Shown piece after piece: positions 37,601 through 52,030 of a DNA stretch of 64,000 nucleotides. Position 1 is the stretch's first letter; the number at the start of each line of letters is the position of its first letter. The position numbers were made by a program, and so were the translations under genes. This DNA comes from Crotophaga sulcirostris (taxonomy: Eukaryota; Chordata; Aves; Cuculiformes; Crotophagidae), in NCBI GenBank assembly GCA_013397455.1, contig VYZB01000295.1, forward strand, positions 497,930 to 561,929, written 5' to 3'. The notes below the pieces were generated by a model. It was not told the origin of the DNA. It did not search any database and saw only the letters and a program-made list of their open reading frames with translations.

Positions 37601-40600
37601 AGCTGGATTTTGCTTGGAGAGACTTGCTAAGGAATGGTTAGACAGAGCTCTGTCTCCAGCCCTGAAGCATCTAGCATCCAATCTGCAGCTCCCACCTGTA
37701 ATAATCATTTGCATCTTCAGTCATCAGCGGAACCTCTTGGCCACCGTCCCTGTTGCTATACCCTTCCTTGCTCTTCTCTGAGAAGAATCCTTTATTCTCT
37801 AGAGACTTCCAAGTGTGCCTACATAGACATCTCCATGTACACTCAAACCACTTGTAAGTCCACCCTGTTTTGTGTGCATTTGGATCCAAGCTCAGGCTGA
37901 GTCCCAATGGTGTCTGACAGCACCTCAGATGAAACTTCATGTTCTTGCTCATGCGATCTCCAAAGAATTGGCAGAACCAAGCCCGGAAGTCCCTCTCAGT
38001 GGATTTCCCTGAAGTAACTTATGTTTGATGTAGATCATATCTTTCAGGAAAAACAAAGTTAATCTTCATTGAAATATTGCCAGAGGCAAGAAATCCTTGT
38101 CCAGGAAAACTGTCCATGTGCTTCTTCCTCCTCACAATTAGAAACATTTGATTGTGTTCTGGATATGCCTAATGACAACTCCAGGTACTGGATCTCTTCT
38201 GTGTTGTCCAGTGGATGATCAAAATTTTGCCCCCAACCAGAACGCAGCTCATTCCACAGTCATCTCTTTAACAGACTGGAGCGATTGCAGTCCTGGGGTC
38301 TGTGACCAAAAGGCATCCTACTCCAATCTGTAAACACTAGCATGCATGTTTTCTGATTTGTCTCCATGTTATCAATCCATGTGTGCTGCCAATACCAAAC
38401 ATGAAAGCGGTATTCTGGCTGTAATAACATGAAACCCAAATACAGACATGATATAACTTATTTTGCTGATGCCACAGCCAAAGAACCCATTTAGCCCTCT
38501 CAGATACTGAAACTCTGAACTCTGGAAACTCAGGATCAGCTGTGACTCACGTACCCTTTTCAGTATCTCTGACCCTTCCTCTGCACAGGCACACTTCCTA
38601 CCTTGGAACTATGCTTTATTATTCCTAAAGGTATGCTTTTTAACTTTGATCATACTCAAATGTGTATTGTTCACCTGAACACATTTTTGCAAACCCATTT
38701 GCTCTGTACCAGTGACACATCTTTTAATTTTCACCTCTTCTCTCTGTCTTGGTGTCATCTGCAAAGCTTAACAGTAATCCTATCTGATTCTTTACAGTCC
38801 TTGATAAAATATCAGTTGGTGCAGATGAAGAACCAGTTGTCTAGGATCACAGAACCATATTGCGTTTTTCTGCTGTTAAAATTGTTCGTAAGTAGTTACC
38901 ACCTTAAAAGTTCACCATAGCGCAATGGCTGTCCCAGAGTGGGAAAGGGCTAGAAGGAAAATAAACAACTTGGAGAAAACCCAGATGATTACAGGGGTCT
39001 GCCAGTGAGCAAAGGGAAGGGGTGCAAGGACTGAGGGCTGGATAAATGGGTGGAGTGGGACATTGAGCCAAACATCCCAGGGTGGCACCCAGGGAGCAGT
39101 GCCTGCTGCCAGCAGTCCCCTGAGCAGCCTTCCAGGAGCACCACAGTGGTGTTTAAGGGACGATTAGTTAGACAGTCATTTTATTTGTGTCACGTTGGGT
39201 TTGTATTGTTTCAGTTTCTTAATCAACATGTCCTGCTGCAACAACTCGAAGGCCTTAAAGAAGTCGTGGTGTTTTATATCAGCTTTGTTACATTTATCAC
39301 TCAATCTTGCGATCTCCTCTGTGAAAGATAACAAGTCAGTTTGAAAGAGTCTCCTCCCATAAACTCCTGTTGATTGGCATTAATTGTATTTCTCCCTTTA
39401 ATTCTGTGTTAATCTAGATCTATGTGAGTCATTCCGTTATAGTGCTAGGACTCATGTCAGGAGACAGACCTATAAATACTTACATCTTTCTACCTTTTTC
39501 AAAAAGTTTCCCAGCATTTGCTTTCCTTCAGGGCTTCCCCGCTGCCCAGAATGTTACTGGACATCAGACACAGCTGTGGTGCTGTGCTTATGCATTGGAG
39601 AAGACATCCTTGATAACCACCTTGACAAAGCCAGCCGCATTACATAGTCTACCAAAACAAGGGAGTTTTGAAAAATGAATTAACTCTACAAACATGAACA
39701 ACCTTTGCAAAAGCAGGGAAAAAATATCTCATTTCCATGTTTATCCTGAGTTTCTTTATCACAGCCTAGTACTGTGGCTACAAAGGGTCTTTTTACATGC
39801 ATGAATGATTTAAGAAAAAAGGATTTATAGAAGACTGGCCAGAGGGATGCACAGCACAGGTGGGTTTTATATATGGTCCCCAGCACAGTGCTTCACAACA
39901 CCTTTGCTCTTCTAGTGCTCAACTACCTTCTACCTTCCATACTCCTCGAACCACTACTCCGGACATGAAAGAACAACCCCATTCTTGCTACTGTTCCTGT
40001 AGGTGTAACATCATCACTTTTTTCTTTTTGGTTTATTTCAGAACATCAAGGAGATGACAAATAATGTATTTGGGCTTGTTCCGTAGGAAAAGATAAGCTG
40101 CTGATTTGAAAATATCTGCTAAAAGGTCAACAGCTTCAAATTGAATTGGAAAAATATCACATTAATGCTTTTGCCCCAATCCTGATTAGAACTCACATCA
40201 CACAAGAGCATAAAAACACTTCTGGAGAGAAAGAGGATGCTTATCATTTAAGCACAGGACAGTTTTCAAGATGCATGGAAGAACAAAATGAATTAGAAGA
40301 CATGTTTTGATATCATCAAAATGAAAATCAGAAATTAGGACTACCATCTTTCCAAACACACACAAATATTAAACTCAAGTCCTGTATTCATCTGCATCTG
40401 TATTTATCTGAACAGGTATCTGAAGCTGCTGCTGGTTCTCCCTGGCTGCCCCTGCAGCGAGCCCAGCAGGCAGACCCAGTGGGGAAGACATGCTCCCAGC
40501 TCAGGCTTTGGAGGAACAGGATATCTTCATCCCAGAAGTCGGGGTGCCAGCTCTGCTTCTTCCTGGCCAAGAGTGCTAGTCACATCTTACCTTTTTTTGC

Positions 40601-42682
40601 CACTGATGACAATTAGAGTTTTGGGATTAAGTCTGCAGTCTATATGAATCACATAGCAGTGTACATACCTAATAAATGAATATTCCCTTTTGGCAGCAAA
40701 GTCCATCCATGCTGCAGGTATTCACCATGGATAAAATTCAGATTGTGGCCTATAGCTGAAGAGTTTTCTTCGTGTGTTGTGGACTTTCCCTTTGAATAGC
40801 TTGCATTGATTTTCTTTTCACGCATTATACAGCATCACATGATTTACTGACAAACATCTAGCTACAACTGTATTACATTAATTCCCATTCATTGCTTTTC
40901 TTCCCTTTTGCCCTTCCCTTTTTTAGCCTGGTACTTCTCCTGGGACTTGTTGGACCAAAGTCCTCTTTCACCATTCATAAAGATACCATCAGAGCAGCTG
41001 CAGCTGCCAGCTGCTGGGAGCAGGGCAGGCAGGGAGCCCCAGGGACCCTCTTACCTGATGAGTGCTGCTTTCGGGGGACTCTGCACCCCTCCCCTGACCT
41101 CACTGAATGCCCAGTTTGCCACCCACCTTCCCCCTTGCCTTTCTGCTCATCTGGCAACAAAACTGTAAGTCCTGCTGGCAGGATTTACCCTTGCAAACAT
41201 AGGATCCCATGGAGCTAATAAGTACTTTCTGTCATTGCCTAAGGTTGCCAACAGTAACATTCCCTTCCCCGTTTATAGGAGGTGCTGGATGTGGCATTGG
41301 TACTATTAACACCTTTAATGTTTCTCCCATTAACATTTTCTTCCCATAAAGGCTTTTTCATATTTGCTGTTGGTTCTGTTTTTACTTTCTTTTGTGGCTG
41401 CTGAAGCTTGAGCCACCTGAACTTTGGGAGTCAGCCTTTTAAATTTGTTTTAAAACTTTCACAATAATTATAGGGGTTTCAAGCTGATTTAGAAAAGGAA
41501 GGTAATATTGGAGAGACATGTGGGAGTATGACTTTGAATGCTTTAGAAACCTTTTACCTTTTTTTTCAGTAGCAAGATGGAAAAAAGGAAGAGAACAAAA
41601 ACACCCATGAAAAAGAGCCACAAATAATTTTTATCATAAACCTTTTCTAAGACTTGCTGAACAAAGGAAAGATGCCTCCCTCTGGATGCCAGCAGAATGG
41701 AGAGGACTTTGCAGATTCTTAAGGACTCAGTAAATGTCTCCTCCTATTTTTGAAACAGCTCTTGCTGAAAGCACTTTTGTGTCTACTTTAGCAGATGAAA
41801 TGGTTTCAGCCCCAGTAAGAAGAGAGATGGGAGCTGTGCTGTTTCCTGCTTCCTTGTCCCGTGAGGGGAAGGTAACAACAGCATCAGAGAGGCCGGGGCT
41901 GAGTGGGCTGTGAGAAGCTTCTGGGGGAAGATGGAGAAGGGAACACATGTGCACGACATGAAGGAAGATCTGACAGACTGGAAAAGCACACAGATCTGAG
42001 GGATGGGGAAAGAGCTAGTTGCTGGAAAAGCACACAGGCGCTAACTCCATGAGAGTTTTCTTTTTGAGTAAATCCACTCCTCTCATAAGAAGGAGCAAAC
42101 TAAGAGGCCAGGTTAGGTCCCTCACTGGTTATGATACTTGGTTGTTGAGTTCTTGTTCCCTAGTGCTCCCTGGCTTCAGTGGATACTGCAGTTGGTTATT
42201 GCAGGGATGAGCCTCTTTGACACCCTTTAAGAGAAGGAAAATCATCCTGTCTCCTATATGAGGCAGATGACCTGCTCAGGCACTTGTCCCAAGGGGACAC
42301 TGCTGAAGGTCTGAGGCATCACCTGCAGCCATCTGACACCAAGCCTGGGCTCACCTGGGACTGAAGTCTGACTGCAGTGAGTTGAGCAGGGATGTTTGGA
42401 GGGCGTTAAAGGGCTCCTTTAATGGGGCTGCCTGTTAGATGAAAAGAGGTTGTTTGAGCCAGGCTATGTTTGCTCTGTGTTTGCCATCTGCTGCCATGTC
42501 CCATAGCCCCCTTCATGGCATTGTACCCTTAGATTTCAGGATCTGTCTCAGGGCTTCTCTGGGAAGACCCGATATGGACTGGGAGAGGGTTTGGGAAATG
42601 CACTCTTCCCTCAGCAGACAGCAGTGTGGGGCAGGCACAGCCAGTGCAAGTCAGCAGTGCTGACAAATGCAATGTAAGCATC

Positions 42683-42724
42683 CATACACACACACACAAA
42701 TTTATATCCCTGTGTGTGTGCATG
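42683..42724. repeat. CA run facing a TG run, potential hairpin
   Basis: CATACACACACACACA is followed after a 12-14 base AT-rich spacer by TGTGTGTGTGCATG. The two arms are complementary with one mismatch, so the DNA or RNA could fold into a stem. Confidence 0.85.
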
Positions 42725-45700
42725 CAAATAACAGGAAACCACCTTCTGCTCCCTTCGCAACAGACCCTCCCAGTGTCTATAAGTGTGACACATGCTCCCC
42801 TTGGGAATCCTTGGAGGCTGTAATGTATAACAGAGTAGGATTTATCACATTCTCTAATACCTAGGGAAAAGACTAGTACTATTTTCTAAAGTACTGCATT
42901 GTTTCTCGGTTCAGCTATATTGCTTTCAATATTTTATGTATGTGAATATGATGTACTGCAATGAAAACACCCTTATATCTTTTTTGAGTAAGTGCGTCTT
43001 TCAAAACAAGGAATGATGTCAAATGATGGAGAGGAGCTCTGGGTGTGGAAGGCACAAGGAAATGCATAAAAGATGAAGTCCTATTTATGTTTCTTGCATG
43101 CACGCAGGAAAGCAAAAACAAGCAAAAAACCAACTCACCTACATTAAAGAAACGCTATTCAAACTACAAAGTAAATCAGCTGGCATGTGGCCTCTCTGTA
43201 CTTGCACATTAGGATCCAGGCTTTAATTACAGGAACACATGCTGCTTTTTCAGACCCGCCCTGTGTGCCCCCCCCAACCAGCTCAGGGGGCACAGAGCCA
43301 CATGTGGAGAGGAATCCCCTTTGCTTTGCTGCCGGAGGAGTCGAGGTGCAAAACTAAGTTCAGCAGGGACTGCAAAGCTCCCATATGATGAAGTCCAAGG
43401 GGGCAGGGCGGGGTGTGTGCAATCAGCAGCAAAGGCAGTGTGAAACCGACAAACTGGCCAGCATGGAGGAAGGAAAATCTCAGAGCTGTTCAGCAGGGTA
43501 TGCTGAAGGCCATGCTGTGCGGTTTGCTGGATTAGAGTGGATACCTCTACCAGAAACAATATAAATGCACCAGTGCAACAGAGTAGGCTAATTTCCCTTG
43601 TGCTCAGCAGTTAAACTGCTTTAGGGCTTGCACGGGGCTGCTTCAGGTATCTCTCCAAGCAGGATTTTTGCCATTTGGGAGCCATCCATTTTGTACATGG
43701 AGATGAGCCTGAGTGGGGAGCCTTGAGGAGATAATGAAATGAGAAACATGCAGAGACAGCCTTCATTTAGTGCCTCTGAACTCTGCAACAGCTGGCTGCG
43801 TAACCTCAGCTTTCTGAAGGTTGCTTGCACATGTGCTTGCCTCTGCAGGGGCTCTGCTGGGTCGCAGGAAGCAAACTGGAGGTCCCCAGCAGGCCCACCA
43901 TGCCTTGATGACAAGGCCAACAGCAGAGCCTGAGCGCCGAGGCCACCAGGCAGAAGTGTGACGGGAGCTAACAAAGCATTTGTCACAGGAGAAGGCTGCC
44001 ATCCACAATGCGTCAACCGACATCAGATGCAGAACCAGAAGGTTTCAGCTGATGATGGAGGAGCAATGCAGATAGGAATATTTTATTCATTCCAGGCATT
44101 GCAGGGCACATGTCCTCACGCAGAGAAGGGACTCCTCTTTCCTCCTTCTGTCCCATGTCCTCTGAGGTCCAGCTCCTCCTCTCCACCAGCTCCTCACCCC
44201 AACTTCCCCCTCCTTGCCCACCCCATTCCAATACAGATTTTCCCCTTCTGTCCCCAGGATACCCACATCTCTTCTCTTTACCCCTTCATCCTAGAGCTTT
44301 CCCAAAAGACTGAGAACAAAATATGTTCTCCCCCAGCCTCACCCTTGCTGAGCTACCTTGACCACAACCTCCTGGCGCAGCAGCCAGCCGGCGTGTCCAA
44401 GGCCAGCTTGGGTGGGTACAGCCTGGTAAAACGTAAGTGACTGAATCAGGTTTTGCTGTAAGAAATACTGGGCTGCCTTGACAGCAGGCAGTGTTGCCCG
44501 TCGGTGGAGACATCCCGTGCCCAAGTAGCTCACGAGGAGGGCTGGCAAAGGCAGGGCATGTTCCTGCAGACTGGTGGCCATGTGACTGTAGCCATTAGAA
44601 CACGACTTGTGGGTCCTTGCGGGAAAATAATTGGCTTGCTTCCCATGAGGATCTCTGAACGCCACCAGTGCTGGGCTTCATGGTGAGCCATTTCTGGGAA
44701 CCAGATCTGCAGTTGGGAACAGACTCTTCTGATGCAGCCAGTGTCTTTTCCTTCCACCAGGCAAGGTTCTGGCTCTGAAATTCATTTTGGTTGCCCTCTT
44801 TCCTGAGGAAGCTGAACACTTGCATGGTTTTATGGGCTTGTAAGCATTTCATAACTTAATAATAGGTCACATTAATTCATCTTTTTGCTCTGCCTTTACT
44901 CTTTAGAAAGATGGAAATTATTTTTTAAAAATAAAGCATTGCATATGCCGCATGTGGGAAGTGGTGATTTCTAGCTATGGACTGAGGGGGCAAAATTGTA
45001 TAATTTCTGACTATCATAAATAATGATTCTGATGCCTGTGTTACTGTGATTTTACACTAGTCTAAAAGTGGAGTCATGAAGCCAAGAGTCAGCCTCAATA
45101 TGTTATCACTCTATTGCAGAGCTACTAAACATTGGGAACCAGATCCTGGGCTGAACAAGAAGAGTTTCATTAACTTTATTTTTCCGTTCAGCTGATGAGC
45201 CACGCTGCAAAGCCTTTGCATGATTCAAACCCAGCACTTCTGCACCAGAAGGTAGGCTGGGCTAGGTGTGGAGTCCTGGACAGAAATCAAGGACTGGCAA
45301 GATGCCAGGAAAATATCTGCTCATCTGGACTGCCTTCAGTGCACCTACCCTGACTTGCCCCAACTGATGAGTTGGCCCTGGAGTCACAAGGCAGCACCCA
45401 AACCTGCAGCGTGCAGTTCAGTGCCTCTGATTTCTTTGAGAGACACAAGTACAAGGCAGGATGAGGTCCAAACTTCCCTGGTAGTGCGAGTTCAGAGAAG
45501 ACGTTTGCTGCTGACTTGCCAAAGCTCAGTCTTCTTCCAACATACCCATATCTGCAGCAACTCCACTGCTTTGAGGGGCTGAGATACGTGAGCTCGATTC
45601 ATGGCACGTGCATTGAAACACAGAATATGGGCAGGGTGAGAAACCAAACTACAGCAACACAAAATGCCGAGGTGCAGCTGCCCAGGTGTGGCTTGCATCC

Positions 45701-48700
45701 TTCCAACAGCTGCAGACTGTGAATAAGTGAATAAGGAGGGAAGGTGAGACTGGTGCAAGGTCCCCTCTGCTCTGCCAGCCCCTGGTGTTCTCTGTGCTAT
45801 GGAGGATGCTGTCCCAGTAGATGGCAAAACGTGGCAGACTGGAGCCCAGGACAGATTGCCTCTCCAGTGCACGGGTACACATGCTCCTCTTCACAGCCTC
45901 TCACGCTGAGACAAGGCCATGTGCTCTTTGCCCCTGTGGGCTTATCCTTCCTGACATCCTTGGGCTGCTCCGTCCTCACCCCACCGTTGGGAATATCACC
46001 CTCAATCCCAATGCTGCTGCCCATGGGTGCCTGCACCCTTTGCTGCTGGAAAGCAGGCTGCCTCTTGCCCTGCCTGCCCCTCCACAGCAAGCTGCAGAAG
46101 CTCCTCAAAGGCCTGATCTCCTTTGTGCTAGAGAGACAGCCAGTATCTCCACTGCCTCCAGCAAAGTCCATCCAGATATTTCCCTGCTTAAACAAGGGAA
46201 AACTCAGGCTCCTGCACTGTAAGAAGGTTTCCTGACAGAGGGAAGAAGACACCCCTCTCCTGCCCTCCTACCAATGAGCCCTTTTATTACAAGTTCTAGT
46301 AGACCTTTCACTACCAGCACACAACAGGGAAACCCACAGCTTTGAAGGCCAACTACAAATTTTCTAGTCTGATTAATCTCACATTTTTCATTTCCTTGGC
46401 AGTCCTTCCAGGTTGCAGGACAAACCCTGTGGCAGAAGTCTTTCCACCTTCTGTGCCAGAGGGATGGGGTGGTCCCTGTGTGTCTTTGCTTTTTCCCTTG
46501 GGGGGAGAGCCCACAGGTCCCCAGGGCTGTGGTTCCCCATCCCCACTGCAGCTCCCCATCCCTGCTGCAGCACCCCATCCTCCGGGCTGGCCGCTGCGTG
46601 TATTCCCAGTGAGGTTACACAAGGGCTGTGGAGATCGACGTGTTAGGACAAGACATGTGAGTCACCAAAGGTACCAGAGTCTTATATAACCCAGGCATAC
46701 ATTTTTGGAGAGCACTTCATCTGAAAGGGCTGTCAGGAGCCGTGACAAAAGTGACAGCCTTGGAGGAGCAGGACAGAAGAAAGCAAATATTGCTGTTCCT
46801 TTCCCCCTCTCCATATATTCTATCCCTCTGCCAGGACCTTCGCCAGATCCAGGAGGCCCTGGGCACTTGAAGGACCAGAGCAGTCCTCAGGTATTCCATG
46901 GTTTGTGATGAAAGCTCCTCCAGATGGGCTTCACTGTGGTGTTCTAGGTCTGAATCCCAAATTTCCATAAACAGACCAACTCTACCTCCAGACCCACTGT
47001 CCTCTGCTTTTGGCCCAGGGCTGTGCTTGATCCTCCATCAGCTGAGGCTGCGTAGTCCCACTTTACCCTCTGTACTCTTCTCCATGCTGGTGTCACAAAC
47101 CTTTCCTTGCCTTTCTGCTATCCAGTCTGCACAAGCGGCTGGGGCTACTGGGGTGTAGCAACAGCAGGGCTGCACACCCATCACATGGCTGACAACACAC
47201 ATCTGAAGACCACCAGGACCACCCCAAGCCAAGCTCCATCCCTACACTTGCCAGCTCCCACCAGGAGCCTGATCTGGAGCTGGTGGGCTGACGAGATGCA
47301 AGATGTCTGAACAGCTCTTGCTGGGCTGGTCACACTTCTCCCCCAGCAGGAATTTAACTGTTTGCATTGTGATTCCAGCTCTCCCAGGAAACAGGAAGCC
47401 CAGGACCAAGTCCTGCCCCTGCTGAGGTTGAGTTGTGTTGGTGGAGGTGAGTGGGTCACCCAGGGGGGTGGGAGAGGGACAAAAGGGCAGGCCAGGGCGC
47501 TTCTTGTGGACAAAGTGGCAAATGAGGGAATCTCTCTTTTTGAATTGGATAATTTCTATATAAGCAAACCTTTAAGCAAGTCTTGGCTGCAACCCAGCAT
47601 GGAAGGAGAACACTGTCTGCAACCGCTACATTACGGGCTCCCCCAGATGACCAAGGCTTTCTGCAGAGCAGTGGAGCACAGCTGCTGTGGAGGCAACCAG
47701 CACGGCCAGGACTGACCTGCCAACAGCCAGGAACAACAACAAGTGGGGCTGGGAACACCAGGGGCACAGCTCGGAGCTGGACTTGGCCAAGCAGTGTCCA
47801 CCATGGATACCAGCACAGGGCCGGCGTCTTTACAGGGAACCAGGGACTCATCCCCTCTTACCTTGCTGGGGTTTTCTCTGTGTGGAAGTGGGGTTTAGGA
47901 TTGAGCTTGAAAGCTGCACAAATCACTTAACGGATGGGACAGATTCCTGGCGGATGCGTCCTCCAAGCATGCAGTAGCTTAGGCTGGGACACCCTGTGCA
48001 GCACCTTTCCCCCATGATGCTCAGAGCTGGTGAAGAGAGCGAGAGCCATCTCTTAAGGGTTAGAAGTCCCTTTTCTTCTAGTTAAAAGAACCCAAACGTG
48101 CCCCCCATGCTTGGAAGCCATGGACCCAAGCTGCATACACACGTATCTGTTTTACAAACACAGGCCATCCCTGCAGGCATTACTCATTCCGGCAAGCCTG
48201 GAGGGGTCCTGCAAAAGAGCCAGCTGCTTCCAAAGCTGGAGGGAAATGATGCACTTGGCAGTACACCCCATGGTTGCAAAACAAACCCCGTGTGCACACA
48301 CTAGCCCTGAGCACTCCTGCTTCCCAGGCCGACCGGAGCTTAGGAGGGAAGCAAGGCTGAGAACTGACAGCCTCCTCACAGCGGTGACACTGCCTGGCCA
48401 GTGGAGGAGGCTGGAGCTGTCCCTGCCCTGGGGCTCAGAAAGAAAGGTACCACCACATCCTGTGTGGCTGGTTCGTGGATCTTCCCCCACGGAGCTGCTT
48501 GTTGGGCCAAGCCAACCCAGCAGTGGAGCTGGTCCTTCAGGGTTGGGCAAATTCTGACAGCACAAGCAGCCTCCCGAAATGGCCAGCCAGGTGCTGCTGC
48601 GGCAGGGCAGGGTGGGATGGCTCTGGAGTCAGGGCTTTCCTTCCCCGAGAAGCAGCTAATCTTAGTGGGGTACATGAGTGTCAACAGGTGCCCTGGAGGT

Positions 48701-51302
48701 AAGAGGGATGGGGAGATATTGATGCAGCTGGAGGAAGTATTTATAGCTACTTTTTAAAAAAAACTCATATGGATCACATCTCTGTTAACATATGTAACAC
48801 AATCAGGAACGGGAGCTTTTAAAGATCCCATGGCTGCAGGATTTCCTGTGGAATCCTCTACCAGCCACAAAACCAAGCTAAAAATAAAGGCATTAAAACC
48901 GAGACACGTACTGAAACATATGCATGCCTTTGTTTCTGGCCAGTGGATTGGGTAGTGGCAGCAGGGGTAGAGAAGGGGGCAGTCCCCAGAAAACCCTCTG
49001 CAATAACCAGTCTGGTGGGTCTCAGTCCCCAGAGAGCTCCAGGCGTGCACAGTTGAGAGCATCTGCTATTGATGGGGGGTTTGGGAGTCCCAGATATGAA
49101 AAGCAGTAGAAGTTATGGAATGGAAGCCACTCGCTTCCCATCAAAAGCTCAGGAGATCCAAGTGCCTCGTTGGTTAATCCTCCTCTGAAAATATTATCAG
49201 GAGTTAATTTCTTCAACTGCAAGAGAGTAGGTCTGGTTCGGATCTCCCTGGCTTTACACCCACTAGTGATTCAGCTAACTCTTGAGTTTTAGTCTCCATT
49301 TTATGCAGGAGGAAGAGAGGAGAAGCAGATCTGCATCTCCCAGCTGGAAAGCAAGCTTGCCTCTGACCTGTGCAGGCTGGTCTCCAGCTCCTTCCAGCAG
49401 CACCTTGCACCCGTGCACCAGAACAAACACCACTACAAATGAGGCTCAGGGCTCTGGAGAAGCAGACCTGCATATATAGCACTCCTATGTATTTTAGAAA
49501 AAGATGCAGGAGTGATATTTTTCCATGCACTGAGAGATGCACAAGGCTTTCACAGCTACTGGGCTGCCTGCCAGGCTGGCCAGAAAAAGGCAGGGAGAGG
49601 GTTTGGGCCCTGGTATGGATGCTCGTGGGCCAACCCATGGGTAGCCCCATGACAGAGCATTGGTCACTGTTCTGCAGGGCCTCCCAAGCCCCCACAGGCA
49701 CAATCTCCTGCCACTGCCACCTCTCCACAGCCAACCTCTGGGCACCAGCTCCTTTTGAAATCATGGCTGTGATATGATGCAATTTAGCTCCCAGAGGGAG
49801 CAGTGGGGAGCAGACAGGACCTGGCGAGGATGACAGCATTACCTGACAGCTCAGCTTCTCACCCTCCACTGGGTTCCTCCCTTCATCTGGAAGAGGACCA
49901 GTATGCCAGGACGCCTTCTCCCGTGTTATGGGCAAATCCATCACCTTGCTGCTGCTGTCTGAATCACAACTGACACCTGCATTCACTGTGTAGGATCAGC
50001 CATTAACAGGGTACATCATTTATTAGGACATCAGAGCTCTTTGGAGCTACAAACAGTGTCCCTTGGAAGGAGGGGAGTGAGATTCCCTGCAGCTGAACTG
50101 AACCTGAACTTTGTACCTTCTAATTACCCCAGGCTGTTGTGATTCAGTTGTTACTTGCAGCAAACACCCTGCAGGCAGCAGAGTGAAGGAAGGTGGCTCT
50201 TTCTGCAGATTAATTCAGCTGCTGCCTTTGTTCCAGTGCCGTTGCGCCCCACAGCAGCTGCTCACCCCGCGTACTCCTGGAACTGGACTTTTGGCAGAAG
50301 CACGTGCTCCTTGGTTGCCACCAGCCTGTGCTTTTGGTGGTACCACTCCAGTCAACTCTGTCCCCCATCTCGTCACAGAGCTGCCTCCTGCCACCAGCAC
50401 AGAGGCAAAACCGTTGCCGACAGCATGGCAAGAGGGGAGATATTCTGGTCACCACGCGACTGCATATCAAGCCCTTTCTCTTGCTAGGAAGGCACGTAAC
50501 GTTATCAGAAGTTGCCTTAGACTTGCTGCTTTGGCATATGGTCCCTTCCCCCAGCACTGCGTTATTAGCTGCCAGAGATGAAAAGCTGCAGTGTGCAGAG
50601 AGAGAGCTGGAGGTGTCAAAGATGTCGCCTGCAGGCTGCTCTGTGCAGGGGTGGGGATGGGATGGGGGAGAGCAGCCAGCTGGAGGGAGCAGAGCAGCCT
50701 CATTCTGCAGGGGACAGCAGGCAGGGCTGGGGCTGCTTGGCCTTCTCCCACCCTGTGTCCACTCTGCATCCCTACCTCCTGCCCTGCTTCTGCCTGCAAC
50801 CCCCACGGTGCAGCAGGCTTGAGCCTCCAGCATTTTGGGGGTGCCTTGGTGTGTGGGAGGGAGGGAGCTGACACAGCACAAGCGCTGGGGAGCACAAAAC
50901 AGGTTCCCTGCAGTTCACCAGGAAAACTCCCTTCCTGATGGGGCTTCTCGTGCAGAACAAACTACAGATGTAAGGGATGATCCCTGGTTTTAAAGTTTGG
51001 ATTTTTAAGCAGCACCAAGGGAAGGGAGGCAACCCACTGAGAGAGAAATAGTTTCACCCTTTCTATGCTGATGAGAAAGGAAGTCTACAGACACTATCAC
51101 TGTCTACCTCTGTGCAGTGTTTGGAGGTCAGATCTTTCTGAATATCCAAGCTGAAGAGTAGGATGAAATCCTTCACATCTAGGGCAGCATCATCTCTCAT
51201 CTTACATACTTTAATCACTCTGGCTCTGAAACATCTCCTGTCACACGATGTGCACCCATTCAAAGCACTTCTGCAAAGCTTCTTTTCCTGGCTTGTTGCT
51301 TT

Positions 51303-51322
51303 GACAGGGTTTTTTTTTTTTT
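51303..51322. repeat. Poly-T tract
   Basis: A run of about 13 T within GC-richer intergenic DNA. There is no adjacent gene-like sequence that would mark a processed pseudogene. Confidence 0.7.
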
Positions 51323-51902
51323 CACTGCTTCCCCAGCTCTTCTTTCCTTACTGCATCCAGGAAAAAGTGATCTGTCTTTTCCTGGAAAGCCATTTACAGC
51401 TGCTTCACATCAAACTTTTGGTGCCAACCAGATACTGGTTGGTCCTTTCTGGATACTTGCCATATTTCCCAGTGAATAATCTTCCTCATTCCTCCTACAG
51501 AGGTATTTCTACCTTGCAGAAAGGTTCTTTGAATGTGTTCTCATCTTCCTTTCAAGCCTTCTTTAAAAATCTTCTATTAAACTTTAAACTGGAGCCACAT
51601 CAAATCGTGATACCCCCCAAAGTCCCACCTGTTGCTGCAGCTGTGACCCTCCAGCGGGTCTGAACCATCACCCAGCCCCATGGTTTCTGCATAACCCATG
51701 GATTCATGACTGCTCTGCACAGGCACAGCCTGTTTCAGTTTTTCCCCTCCCACAGCAGTTCTGCCAGCCTTAGGGAGCTCCTTCAACCTCCTCTGAAACC
51801 AGATCAGCTCAGCTCCTGCTGTCGCCCTTGTTGGCCGGTGCTGGAGGCTGACAGATCCTGTCCCATCCCCAGCCTCTCCGCTAGGATCTAGGACAAATCT
51901 GC

Positions 51903-51980
51903 TCAGCCAGCTCTCTGCATCCAGCTCTCTGTGGGACAACTCTACACAGTTAACTTTCCGCAGGGACAACTCTATGAAGG
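51903..51980. repeat. Left arm of short minisatellite (GGGACAACTCTA units)
   Basis: GGGACAACTCTA occurs at 51933-51944 and again at 51963-51974, 30 bases apart. They are preceded by two CCAGCTCTCTG copies (51907 and 51921). The units are the reverse complement of those on the right of the telomeric block. Confidence 0.7.
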
Positions 51981-51987
51981 GACCCCC

Positions 51988-52030
51988 AAACCCTAACCCT
52001 AACCATAACCCTAACCCTAAGCCTAACCCT
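51988..52030. repeat. Interstitial telomeric repeat block (CCCTAA)n
   Basis: About seven head-to-tail CCCTAA units with only two variant units (CCATAA and GCCTAA). This is the vertebrate telomere sequence in the C-rich orientation, located inside the chromosome rather than at an end. Confidence 0.95.

Larger units (their letters stand above)
33266..51900. other. Intergenic DNA upstream of MARK3
   Basis: 18.6 kb in which I recognise no gene. It is AT-rich to about 40 kb and then increasingly GC-rich, which lengthens chance ORFs on both strands (for example 49213-49986). No EIF5, TNFAIP2 or CKB coding sequence, the neighbours known from human, was found. Small repeats inside it are listed separately. 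Confidence 0.65.

Noticed and set aside
49213..49986. 257-codon minus-strand open frame, the longest free of N
   Set aside because: It lies in GC-rich DNA with few stops, has overlapping long frames on both strands, shows no known domain and has an implausible composition. Treated as chance unless transcripts show otherwise.
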